Of a stretch of 64,000 nt of DNA, positions 30,186-38,275 are shown piece after piece; within the stretch, counting starts at the first letter, position 1, and the number at the start of each line of letters is the position of its first letter. The notes beneath the pieces were generated by a model. That model was not told the DNA's origin and did not search any database. It saw only the letters and a program-made list of their open reading frames with translations. Origin of the DNA: Maribacter litopenaei. Its GTDB lineage: Bacteria > Bacteroidota > Bacteroidia > Flavobacteriales > Flavobacteriaceae. The stretch is from contig NZ_CP104205.1 of the NCBI RefSeq assembly GCF_025244665.1, positions 186,001-250,000 of the forward strand, given 5' to 3'. The position numbers were made by a program, and so were the translations under genes.

Positions 30186-31484
30186 TTAATCCAACTTTTT
30201 ATCTAGGCTAATCAAGGATTTTAGTAAAACATTGGCTCCATTGGCCATATCCTTGGCAGAAGTAAATTCTTTGGGGGAATGACTAATACCTCCCTTACTA
30301 GGAACAAAGATCATTGCGGTAGGTGCAATGATGGCCATGTCTTGTGCATCATGTCCAGCTCCACTGGGCATGAACTTGTAGGATAATCCCAAGGATTGGG
30401 CATTTTCGGCAATGATTTTTTGGAAATCGGAATCCATGATTGCCGGATCAGAGGTGGTATCCAAGGGAAGAAATTCCACTTTTACATTAGAAGATGCAGC
30501 TATTTCTTCGGTTTTGGTCTTTATAGCTTCAAAGACTTTTTGGATGACCTCGGAAGAAAGGTCTCTAATTTCCAAACTAGCGGTTACTTTGCCAGGTATC
30601 ACATTGGGCGCTCCTGGTTCTGCCTTTATTCGGCCTACAGTACCTACTTGTGCTCCTTCAAAACTATTGGTTATTTCATTCACAGCTACAATAAACTTGG
30701 CTGCGGCCAATAAGGCATCTTGTCTTGAGTTCATTGGAGTGGTGCCCGCGTGATTTGCAAAACCAGTGAATTCTACATCCCACCATTTTAGGCCGACGAT
30801 ACCTTCTACCACTCCAATATCTACTTGCTCGGTATCCAAGATGCCACCCTGTTCTATATGAAGTTCCAAAAAGGCAGCTACATCTCCCTCTTTTCGTTCC
30901 ACATCTTTAATTCGGGTAGTATCTCCACCCAAGCGCATAATGCCCTCGCCCATGGTGTAGCCCGTTGAATTTTTAACCCCGAGAGCACTTTTACCCAAAT
31001 GTCCGGCAATTGCCCTACTGCCCATAACTCCACCTTCCTCGTTGGAGAAGATGATGACCTGAAAGGGGTGTTTCGTTTTGATGTTATTCTCGTTCAAGGT
31101 CTGTATGACCTCCAAAGCGGCCATGGAACCTACACATCCATCATAATTTCCTCCATTTGGTACTCGGTCAATGTGGGAACCAAATACAATAGGTTTTTTA
31201 TCCTTTTTGGTACCTGCCCTCGTTCCCACGATATTGCCGGCAAAATCGGTATGGGTCTCCAATCCCATATTGGTAAGCTCGTTCACGACCCATTGGTGAG
31301 CTTCCAAATCAGCATCGCTAAAAGCAACACGTTCCGTTTCTCCATTGTCTTGAAGACCGAATTTAGCCAAATCAAAAATGCGCTGCTCCAACCGGTCTTG
31401 GTTGACCGATATCCGGGAATACCCGAATGTCAATGTGAAGGTGAAAAGCAGAGTGAATAGTAATTTTATGATTTGAGTTTTCAT
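30186..31484 (-). CDS. Secreted M20-family amidohydrolase (hydantoinase/carbamoylase type)
   Basis: This is an intact 432-residue enzyme with a signal peptide. The metal site is conserved: His in FGSHIDRVPNGGNYDG, Glu-Glu in SNEEGGVMG, His in LELHIEQGG and His in SGAGHDAQDM. Family members cleave N-carbamoyl amino acids, allantoate or ureido compounds. Export to the periplasm is unusual for these enzymes. It is next to the 2-hydroxyacid dehydrogenase gene (31 bases), so it may process the substrate of the downstream catabolic set. Confidence 0.9.
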   Translation of the reverse strand: MKTQIIKLLFTLLFTFTLTFGYSRISVNQDRLEQRIFDLAKFGLQDNGETERVAFSDADLEAHQWVVNELTNMGLETHTDFAGNIVGTRAGTKKDKKPIVFGSHIDRVPNGGNYDGCVGSMAALEVIQTLNENNIKTKHPFQVIIFSNEEGGVMGSRAIAGHLGKSALGVKNSTGYTMGEGIMRLGGDTTRIKDVERKEGDVAAFLELHIEQGGILDTEQVDIGVVEGIVGLKWWDVEFTGFANHAGTTPMNSRQDALLAAAKFIVAVNEITNSFEGAQVGTVGRIKAEPGAPNVIPGKVTASLEIRDLSSEVIQKVFEAIKTKTEEIAASSNVKVEFLPLDTTSDPAIMDSDFQKIIAENAQSLGLSYKFMPSGAGHDAQDMAIIAPTAMIFVPSKGGISHSPKEFTSAKDMANGANVLLKSLISLDKKLD

Positions 31485-31515
31485 GAGGTCAGGTTTTAAA
31501 GGTCAAGTCCGTAGA

Positions 31516-32475
31516 TTACACTTTAAGTTCATTTCTATTAAAAATACAGTTCTCTGCAGGTTTTTCACCACGAAGAATAGCTAAAGTGTTTTGTACGGTG
31601 AACATGCACATAAAATCATAAGTAGTCTTAGTTAAGCTACCTACATGGGCCGTGATATGCGTATTGGGTAATTTTATTAGTGGATCGTTTGGTGCCGGTG
31701 GTTCTTCCGAAAGTACATCGGCAGCGAACCCACCTAATCTGTTCGCATAAAGAGCTTCTGTTAAAGCAGTTTGGTCTATTATCTTGCCGCGCGCCGTATT
31801 GACCAACAAAGCTGAAGGCTTCATTTTGGCCAAAGCCTTGGCATCAATCAAATTTTCTGTGGACGCCGTTAAGGGAAGGTGAAGACTAATACAATCCGAA
31901 GTTTCCAAAACGGTGTCCAAATCTGTGAAGGAGTAGGGGACTTCTTCTTTTTTGGAACTCCAATACATCACTTCCATCCCCAAAGCATCGGCAATTTTGG
32001 CGACTTTTTTACCTATGTTTCCCATTCCCAAAATCCCCAAGGTTTTTCCATGTAATTCGTCTGCGACATAACTGCCCCGATCTAGCCATCGATCTTCCTT
32101 AACCATGGTAATGGCATGGTACAGATTCCGTTGCAATACCAATAACAGGGAAATGGTATGTTCTGCTATGGTATTGGCATTGGAATTAGGAGCGTTAACG
32201 ACCTTAATACCTCTTTGTGTAGCAGCTTTCACATCAATATTATCCAGGCCCAGCCCACATCTAGAAATAACCTCTAAGTTGGGAAGTGAATCCATCAAAG
32301 TAGACCGAACCTGGCCTTTACCTCGGGTTATGATGGCATCTACCTCGCCGTTTGTGATATGTTTTTCAAGGGAAGCTTCATCAAAACCCGTTAAGATGTT
32401 CATATCCTTGGCCGACTTTAAAACCTGCATGGCTTCATCGGCTACGGTTTCCAATAAAAGGATGTTTTTGGGCAT
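31516..32475 (-). CDS. D-2-hydroxyacid dehydrogenase
   Basis: This is an intact 319-residue NAD-dependent D-2-hydroxyacid dehydrogenase. The NAD motif is LGILGMGNIGKKVAK. The catalytic trio is visible as Arg in VNTARGKI, Glu in LSEEPPAP and His in TAHVGSLT. It resembles phosphoglycerate or glyoxylate/hydroxypyruvate reductases but lacks an ACT domain, so it is likely catabolic. It lies directly beside the VOC gene (adjacent bases) and downstream of a mandelate-racemase-family gene, suggesting a sugar-acid pathway. Confidence 0.9.
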   Translation of the reverse strand: MPKNILLLETVADEAMQVLKSAKDMNILTGFDEASLEKHITNGEVDAIITRGKGQVRSTLMDSLPNLEVISRCGLGLDNIDVKAATQRGIKVVNAPNSNANTIAEHTISLLLVLQRNLYHAITMVKEDRWLDRGSYVADELHGKTLGILGMGNIGKKVAKIADALGMEVMYWSSKKEEVPYSFTDLDTVLETSDCISLHLPLTASTENLIDAKALAKMKPSALLVNTARGKIIDQTALTEALYANRLGGFAADVLSEEPPAPNDPLIKLPNTHITAHVGSLTKTTYDFMCMFTVQNTLAILRGEKPAENCIFNRNELKV

Positions 32476-32970
32476 TTATTTATTGTGATATAAAGTGGCA
32501 TCCTTGGTCTTGTATCCCCTAAAATCGTTGCGACCGGATACATAAATACCTTCTTTATATAACTCGTCCTCAAATATTTTTGGGTCTATCTTGTCCTTGT
32601 CATCCGGGTCGGAAGATATCTCCACCAAATTACCCGAAGAGTCCCGCACGAACATTTGAATAGCACCATCCGGCAGTTGCCTGACTTTTCCCCAGGGTTT
32701 TATGTCAATCACTCCCAGTTCCTTCATTCGAAAGAAGACGGAGTTGATATCGTCTACGGTTACGCACAGATGTCCTCGAAATGAATAGGTGTCTTCCCAC
32801 TCAGTCAGATGCAATTGTTGTTCTTCGTTAAATTTAAAAAAGGCCGTAGGATAATCGAACAAAAAGGCGGGAATGGGTTCCGGACCCAACTCATGCTCAT
32901 AAAATTCACAAGCTTCTTCTAAATTACTTACGACCAATGCAACGTGATTAATTTTTACTGCTTTTGCCAT
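32476..32970 (-). CDS. VOC-family dioxygenase/lyase-like protein
   Basis: This is an intact 164-residue protein with vicinal-oxygen-chelate halves (NHVALVVSNLEEACEFYE, HLCVTVDDINSVFFR) and metal-ligand candidates His in INHVALV, His in RGHLCV and Glu in LVEISSD. The C-terminal ~40-residue extension is unusual for short VOC proteins. It stops one base before the dehydrogenase start and begins 5 bases after the mandelate-racemase-family gene, so it is in the operon. It may isomerise or cleave an intermediate; the substrate is unknown. Confidence 0.85.
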   Translation of the reverse strand: MAKAVKINHVALVVSNLEEACEFYEHELGPEPIPAFLFDYPTAFFKFNEEQQLHLTEWEDTYSFRGHLCVTVDDINSVFFRMKELGVIDIKPWGKVRQLPDGAIQMFVRDSSGNLVEISSDPDDKDKIDPKIFEDELYKEGIYVSGRNDFRGYKTKDATLYHNK

Positions 32971-32975
32971 GGTTT

Positions 32976-34139
32976 TTATTGTTTAAATTCTTTTACGAAA
33001 TCCCAATTTGGGGTTAAACCCAATCCTGGTTTATCCGGAGCACCTATCATGCCATTTTCGTCCACACTAATTTGTTCCGCAACCAAGTCATACATCATAG
33101 GGTTTCCTCCTAATGAAAATTCTATGACGTTGGCCGAAGGGGAAGCGAAGGCCACCGAGAGCCCGGCCATAAAGGAAAAGGCCGAACCCCAACAATGAGG
33201 GGCCAATTCCAACTGATAGGAATGCGCCAGCTGGGATACCCGCATTGCCTCTGTAATTCCACCAATGATGGCACAATCTGGTTGTAGCACATCAAGGGCT
33301 CTTTCCGCTATCATATCCCTGATGTCAAAGGCCGTATATTCACTTTCACCGGCAGCTATGGGAATATCCGTATGCGAGCGTACTTCTGCAGTTCCAATTT
33401 TATTATCGGGACTAATGGGCTCCTCGAACCAATATAGGTTGCAATCGGCCACCCCTCGGCAAAATTGTTTTGCTTCCGGAACACTAAAAGTGCCATGGGC
33501 ATCCGTCATTAATTTTATATCATCCCCTAAAGCTTCTCGGGCCGCTTTTACCCTCTCTACGCTTGCTTTAACGGTTTGATCCATAATACCTACACGCATT
33601 TTGACACCCGTAAACCCTTTGGCGGTATAACTTTTTAATTGCTCCCCAATGGCGTCTACTTTTGCCCATCCACCGCTGGCATACGCAGCCATTTTATCTC
33701 GACAACTTCCACCCAATAATTCCACAACAGGAACACCCAAGGCTTTTCCTTTTATATCCCATAGAGCGGTATCTATTCCACTAAGTGCAGAAATGGTGAG
33801 TCCCCTTCTGCCCAAAATAGGAAATTTACGTCCCCTCGAAAGGGAATAGTGATCCCGGGTACCGTTATAGACTACTTCCCAAATACGGGATATATTCCGG
33901 GCATCCTGTCCTATCAATTGGGGTTTCAATTCGTTTTCTACGCAACTCACAATACTGGCACAAGATCCTGAGGAACCTACGGCCGCCTTTGCCTCTCCAA
34001 ATCCCTGTAGTCCGGTATCCGTAGTCACCACAACTAAGGTCATATCAAAATTGGTCAATAGACCATAATCACTAAAATGCTGTTTTTCCTTTGGGATTGG
34101 ACAACGTAACCAAAATGCTTCTATGTTGGCTATTTTCAC
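32976..34139 (-). CDS. Mandelate racemase/muconate lactonizing enzyme-family protein
   Basis: This is an intact 387-residue enolase-superfamily enzyme. An N-terminal capping domain precedes a TIM barrel with KGFTGVKMRVG (a Lys-x-Arg catalytic pair in place of the usual Lys-x-Lys), metal ligands in MTDAHGTF, FEEPISP and AAGESEYT, and His in APHCWGS. The architecture fits acid-sugar dehydratases or racemases of the mandelate-racemase subgroup. The Arg in the second position points to a dehydratase-type member. It probably dehydrates an aldonate or uronate-derived acid. Confidence 0.88.
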   Translation of the reverse strand: MKIANIEAFWLRCPIPKEKQHFSDYGLLTNFDMTLVVVTTDTGLQGFGEAKAAVGSSGSCASIVSCVENELKPQLIGQDARNISRIWEVVYNGTRDHYSLSRGRKFPILGRRGLTISALSGIDTALWDIKGKALGVPVVELLGGSCRDKMAAYASGGWAKVDAIGEQLKSYTAKGFTGVKMRVGIMDQTVKASVERVKAAREALGDDIKLMTDAHGTFSVPEAKQFCRGVADCNLYWFEEPISPDNKIGTAEVRSHTDIPIAAGESEYTAFDIRDMIAERALDVLQPDCAIIGGITEAMRVSQLAHSYQLELAPHCWGSAFSFMAGLSVAFASPSANVIEFSLGGNPMMYDLVAEQISVDENGMIGAPDKPGLGLTPNWDFVKEFKQ

Positions 34140-34187
34140 ACGTTTAAATTTTATTAATTATTTGATTAATAAGATAATTATAAAATT

Positions 34188-34222
34188 GAGAACGTGTGTA
34201 ACCACTCGATGCACTCGTTCTC
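34188..34222. other. Long stem-loop between sugar-acid genes
   Basis: GAGAACG (34188-34194) pairs with CGTTCTC (34216-34222). The stem extends by GTG/CAC past one T-T mismatch. It lies in the 144-base gap between the isomerase gene and the mandelate-racemase-family gene, the only sizeable break in this set. It may be a terminator, processing site or operator; the flank lacks a clean T-run. Confidence 0.5.
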
Positions 34223-34283
34223 ACCTTAAGATATTTTAAAACTGTCCTTTTTAAAGGAATTTTTAAAAATCTTAATGTTCGTT

Positions 34284-35171
34284 TCATCTTATCAATTGGG
34301 TTAAGGTTTCCATGGATTTTTGGGTCAGCATGGTATAGAATTCGTCCGTAATGGCAGAACTTCCATGATCTTCCAAAAATTTCTTTTGTTCCGGCGTCAA
34401 ACCTTCTGGATTGTTCTCTATGGAATTGGGAAAGGGATTTGCCGGCGTTCTGTCCAATGGGGCACAAAATTCAACAGAAAGTACCCTGTCGTAGTTAATT
34501 TCATTGAGCGTTCCAATAATTTTCTTCCAGTTCAAATGACCCATTCCCGGTGCCATACGATTATTGTCCGCCACATGGAAATTGACCAATCGGCTACCCA
34601 CTTTTTTCATGGTTTCAAACATATCCACCTCCTCAATGTTCATGTGAAAGGTATCCAAACACACCCCGCAATTGGGCCCGACAGCCTCTGCGAGTGCCAA
34701 TGCCTGTCCCCCTCTGTTTATAAAATAAGTTTCAAAACGGTTAATAGGTTCAATGCCTATTTGCAGTCCCAAATCCTCTGTATATGCGTAAATTTCCTTA
34801 ACACCTTCTACGGCCCATTCCCATTCCTGTTCAGGCGTGGCGTCCGGAATAATTTTCCCGACGGTGGCAGGTACAAGAGAAATCACAGAACCCCCTAAAT
34901 CGGCAACCATTTTCGCTACGTCCTTTACATATTGAACGGACATTTTTCGTTGCGCAGGGTCTTTTGCCAATAGATTCCGTTCCTCCAACATCAAGGTGAC
35001 CGAACCCCAGCATTGAATGCCATGGTCGTCCATGATGGGTTTTATTTTTTTGGTATCATAGTTTTCCGGGGTGCCCTGGATTTCCAAACGGGTATATCCC
35101 AACTTGGCAATACGGCCCAAGGTGTGTTCCAGGGATTCTGCCCGCATCCAATTATGTATGGCTAATTCCAT
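34284..35171 (-). CDS. TIM-barrel sugar (phosphate) isomerase/epimerase
   Basis: This is an intact 295-residue AP-endonuclease-2-type TIM barrel. The metal site is readable as Glu in IGIEPINRF, Asp in CLDTFHMNIEE, His in NFHVADNNR and Glu in SVEFCAPLD, the ligand order of the D-psicose/D-tagatose 3-epimerase and hydroxypyruvate isomerase family. It would interconvert ketoses or keto-acids near the mandelate-racemase-family enzyme. It begins 24 bases after the CDGSH gene. Confidence 0.88.
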   Translation of the reverse strand: MELAIHNWMRAESLEHTLGRIAKLGYTRLEIQGTPENYDTKKIKPIMDDHGIQCWGSVTLMLEERNLLAKDPAQRKMSVQYVKDVAKMVADLGGSVISLVPATVGKIIPDATPEQEWEWAVEGVKEIYAYTEDLGLQIGIEPINRFETYFINRGGQALALAEAVGPNCGVCLDTFHMNIEEVDMFETMKKVGSRLVNFHVADNNRMAPGMGHLNWKKIIGTLNEINYDRVLSVEFCAPLDRTPANPFPNSIENNPEGLTPEQKKFLEDHGSSAITDEFYTMLTQKSMETLTQLIR

Positions 35172-35195
35172 AAGTATGCTTTGTTTTTATCTTGG

Positions 35196-35633
35196 TTATC
35201 CAATGAATTCTATTTTTCGATGGGACCCATCGCAAAAGGGTTTATTTTCCGAAGCCCCGCATCTACAAAATCCCGTGGTTCCTTCCTTTTGAACTGTTTC
35301 ACCGGAAGCCAATTGAATCTGCAGTTTACCGGAAACGCGCAAGGATCCATTTGCAAGGACGGAAATATCGGTTTTATGTCCTTCTTCGGTTTTTTCAGAT
35401 GCCTCCTTTGTACTACCCTTCATATAGAAGGTCAATGCTCCGGATGGACATGCCTCGATTTGTGATTTCAAAGCCTCTATACTCGCATTTTCCGGTTTAA
35501 TCCATGGTTTTCCATTAGGTTCGTATACCTCAGGGAGGGTTTTTACACAAACCTCGGAATGAATGCATTTTTTTGGTTTCCACACCACGGTCAGTTCTCC
35601 GTTGGTGTATTCCTTCACGATTTCTTTATCCAT
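35196..35633 (-). CDS. Divergent 4Fe-4S plus CDGSH iron-sulfur protein
   Basis: The product is 145 residues from Met-Asp-Lys at 35633. Residues ~20-75 form a divergent mono-cluster ferredoxin-like domain (CIHSEVC and EACPSGAL). The C-terminal ~55 residues are a CDGSH zinc-finger-like 2Fe-2S domain with the exact ligand pattern in CRCGASENKPFCDGSH. Fusions of these two domains are known in bacteria; the role may be redox sensing or cluster transfer. It overlaps no gene and lies 9 bases from the acetyltransferase. Confidence 0.9.
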   Translation of the reverse strand: MDKEIVKEYTNGELTVVWKPKKCIHSEVCVKTLPEVYEPNGKPWIKPENASIEALKSQIEACPSGALTFYMKGSTKEASEKTEEGHKTDISVLANGSLRVSGKLQIQLASGETVQKEGTTGFCRCGASENKPFCDGSHRKIEFIG

Positions 35634-35642
35634 AAAATTCAA

Positions 35643-35936
35643 TTATTCTATATTGACGCCTTTCATAACCAACTTTTTCCATTCGGGATGTTTTTTTAGG
35701 TACATCGCTACGAAGGGACACAGGGGAACAAGGGTCAAATCCTGTCGTTCTACGTCTTCCATTACTTTTAAGACGAGCGATGAACCAATGCCCTTACCTT
35801 CCAAGGTTGTTGGTACCTCAGTATGTGTCAAGTAGATTTTATCCTTTGCCTTGATGTATTCAACAAAGGCCGTGGAACCTTCCACGGTTACTTCGTATCT
35901 TTTTTTGTCCGGATTATCGGTCACAATTAAATCCAT
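35643..35936 (-). CDS. GNAT-family acetyltransferase, NATD1 type
   Basis: This is an intact 97-residue minimal acetyltransferase of the NATD1/YidJ type. It has the acetyl-CoA loop LEGKGIGSSLVLKVMED and the closing block PLCPFVAMYLKKHPEW, including the conserved Cys. Such short members are commonly paired with CDGSH proteins, as here. It is cytoplasmic and the substrate is unknown. The upstream 270 bases diverge to ssb. Confidence 0.88.
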   Translation of the reverse strand: MDLIVTDNPDKKRYEVTVEGSTAFVEYIKAKDKIYLTHTEVPTTLEGKGIGSSLVLKVMEDVERQDLTLVPLCPFVAMYLKKHPEWKKLVMKGVNIE

Positions 35937-36075
35937 AGGGAGAGTTCCATTAGAAGCTTTTAAGATAGGAAAAAGGATTTAATCTATCATGAGGCAAAAT
36001 CCGATTTTAATCAAATGTAAAAACAAAATTGAGTTATACCGTAAGTAGTTGAAAATAAATAATATAAAAGTTTAC

Positions 36076-36101
36076 AAACGACTGTAAACGATAACAAACG
36101 A
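36076..36101 (+). repeat. Three AAACGA repeats with 10-base period
   Basis: AAACGA occurs at 36076-36081, 36086-36091 and 36096-36101, exactly one helical turn apart, in the intergenic region ahead of ssb. The phasing puts the sites on one face of the helix, as expected for cooperative protein binding. No binding protein can be named. Confidence 0.55.
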
Positions 36102-36155
36102 TAATAAGTGTTTTTGAACCGAGTATCGAATTGTAGTAGAAATAAGTTTGTCTCG

Positions 36156-36174
36156 TCGAACAAAAGCAGTTCGA
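36156..36174 (+). promoter_or_regulatory. Inverted repeat in the ssb leader
   Basis: TCGAAC (36156-36161) and GTTCGA (36169-36174) form a perfect inverted repeat with a 7-base spacer, 35 bases before the ssb start. It may be an operator or an RNA hairpin. Confidence 0.5.
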
Positions 36175-36208
36175 TAGTATTAACTGTTTAACGCTAAAAA
36201 TTAAAATT

Positions 36209-36542
36209 ATGAACGCACTTAAAAACAAAGTACAGTTGATTGGAAACTTGGGTCAGGACTCGAGAAATCGTAACCATGGAAAATGGCACCAAACTGGCCA
36301 AATTTTCGCTGGCCACAACAGAGAGTTATAAAAATGCCAAGGGAGAGAAAGTAGACGATACCCAATGGCATAATATCGTAGCTTGGGGAAAGACGGCTGA
36401 AATTGTAGAAAACTATTTGACAAAAGGAAAACAGGTAGCTGTTGAGGGTAAATTAACCCATCGCTCGTACGAGACAAAGGAGGGGGACAAACGATACATC
36501 ACAGAAGTACGCTGTAATGAGCTTTTGATGTTGGGAAAGTAA
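36209..36542 (+). CDS. ssb: Single-stranded DNA-binding protein, short form (one frameshift)
   Basis: Repaired, this is about 110 residues. The N-terminus MNALKNKVQLIGNLGQD and OB-fold blocks (KLAKFSLATTESYK, WHNIVAWGKTAEI, GKQVAVEGKLTHRSY) are typical of flavobacterial SSBs. The ATG at 36209 was chosen because it restores the conserved start. The frame breaks near 36255-36261 (one extra base before ATCGTAACC). The protein lacks the acidic C-terminal tail that binds partner proteins, so it may be an accessory SSB. It is alone on the plus strand with a strong terminator. Confidence 0.88.
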
Positions 36543-36562
36543 TTTGATTTAAATTTTGATAT

Positions 36563-36596
36563 GCCCCGATACTCTTTTTAGAATTCGGGGCTTTTT
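36563..36596 (+). terminator. Rho-independent terminator after ssb
   Basis: GCCCCGA (36563-36569) pairs with TCGGGGC (36585-36591) followed by five Ts, 21 bases after the ssb stop. Confidence 0.85.
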
Positions 36597-36613
36597 AGTT
36601 GGATGAGGCCTAG

Positions 36614-38275
36614 CTAACGAAGTTTACGAAGGTACTTTTCCACCTTTTCTCTATCGGGAACAGTAGTAATTTCCATTTCCAAGGCCTTTTCTAAGTATCC
36701 TTTGGCCACTAAATCGTAGCCCTGGTTGTAATTATATAAACCTGCCAAATAATAGCCTTCCCAAAAATGGGGGTTTAACAAAACCAAATCCTTTAATTTG
36801 GATTGTTCCAAATGGGCTTCTTTAGAGATGGCCTCCTCGATCTCATCTCGTAATATCCTGTAGCGTTCATAATTCTTATAAGCATCGCTCTGCAAAAAGG
36901 GATCTTTGGCAATGTTGTGCTCCGTTTTTGCTATTGGGTTATCTATGCCTTCAGTCAAATTAAAAACTTCTTTCAGGTCATAGGCCACAAATTCGCCCAA
37001 CTGATAGGGATTGCTGGATACCCAAACCAGTAAGTCCTCCGGTTGAAAGACAATACCGTGATGTGCCAGTAATTGGTTCAATGCCTTTTCATTGCCATAT
37101 CCTATTTTTTCCTCGTCCAGGCCCTCTTTGTCGCGCAATATAGAGACAACGTCTTTTGGGCGTATTTTGGGTGTTTCTTCCAACAGCTCTTCCATACGCT
37201 CATACCGGTATTGGGAATGGCTTTCTACAATATGTTTTTGGTTTTTTTTGTCGTTCGCATAGGCGGCACTTTGAAAATGATTAGCGCATATCAATTTATT
37301 GGTGTTTTCAACCTCATAGACCCCAAAATTTTTGGGCGAGACTTCAATAATGGCTGCCTTCTTATCCTTGGCGCTTCCCACAAAAATGGATTCAGAGACA
37401 AAAACCTCCCTTTTCTTGGCAATGGCAATGGCTTCCTCAATGTTAGAAGCGTATTGTAAAATCTCACGGGTTACCAAAGAGACCGGGGTTTTCGCAATTA
37501 AGGGAAACTGTGACTTTCCTGCATTAATGGTGACCGTTACCCCTTGATCGTTCATCCCGGATACTACGCCTATCATACCGCCCCATGTTACCGACATAAA
37601 CTTGTGACCTTGATCCGGCTCGACAAAAGCGATGATTTTATTCTTGGCGAAGGCGTCACCGGCATAAAAGTCAAAATTTCTACCGATCAACAGCTTACCA
37701 TTTTCAGTTTGGTCACCCCAAGCGGCAAAGGAGCTACAACCCACCAACGCCAAATCCTGAAGGGCATGGCCAATATCATGGGCACCATGAAAGTACATGA
37801 CCCGTTGATAGGGTTTGGCAATGTAGTCATAGTTTGGAGAGGCAAATTGGGAAATGCCATAAAGCTCCGCTTTGTACTGCTCGTCAATGTTGAGGTACAT
37901 TTTGCGGTTGAACCAGGCCAAAAATTTACGTAGCAAATTTTGATATCCTTTGGAGGGCACCAGTTCATCAATCTTCCGTACAAAAATGTCCTCTTGTTCA
38001 TTAAACAATTCTTGTGTGAGACTGCCGGTTTTTAGGCCCAATTCTAATGGATTTCCACTTACGCGTAGTTCCCAAAGTCCTTGACGGTTTTTTCTCAGGA
38101 AATTGTCAGCAATGGTAAAGGTGGAGTCATTTATTTTTTTTCTTTCTCGGAATGTCTGTTTCATAATCAGCTACTTCGGTTGTTCCTTTAAGGATTTTGC
38201 TACTCCGCAAGAAGCAAGCATGATAGTACAAACCCCTATGAAAGTAAATCGTTTTAATTTTTTAAAGCTTCTCAA
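36614..38275 (-). CDS. C45-family acyltransferase/peptidase-like lipoprotein (lesions near N-terminus)
   Basis: The open part runs from Met at 38164 (516 residues). It shows the C45 acyl-CoA:6-aminopenicillanic acid acyltransferase-like fold: autoproteolytic nucleophile Cys in LVGCSSFAAWG, GRNFDFYAG, and TWGGMIGVVSGMNDQG. Ntn hydrolases of this group cleave or transfer amide-linked acyl groups. Upstream, a TTG at 38275 opens a lipoprotein signal (TFIGVCTIMLASC) whose frame meets TAG at 38171-38173. Two compensating single-base errors (near 38176 and in the T-run 38134-38141) would restore a ~550-residue lipoprotein. The TTG directly follows the repaired cupin stop, making this the last gene of the pigment cluster operon. 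Confidence 0.75.

Noticed and set aside
34144..34467. 107-codon minus-strand ORF over the isomerase end
   Set aside because: It overlaps the conserved end of the TIM-barrel isomerase in another frame and shows no domain.
36076..36101. Iterons of a plasmid or phage replication origin
   Set aside because: Only three short units, no replication initiator gene nearby, and a chromosomal housekeeping context.
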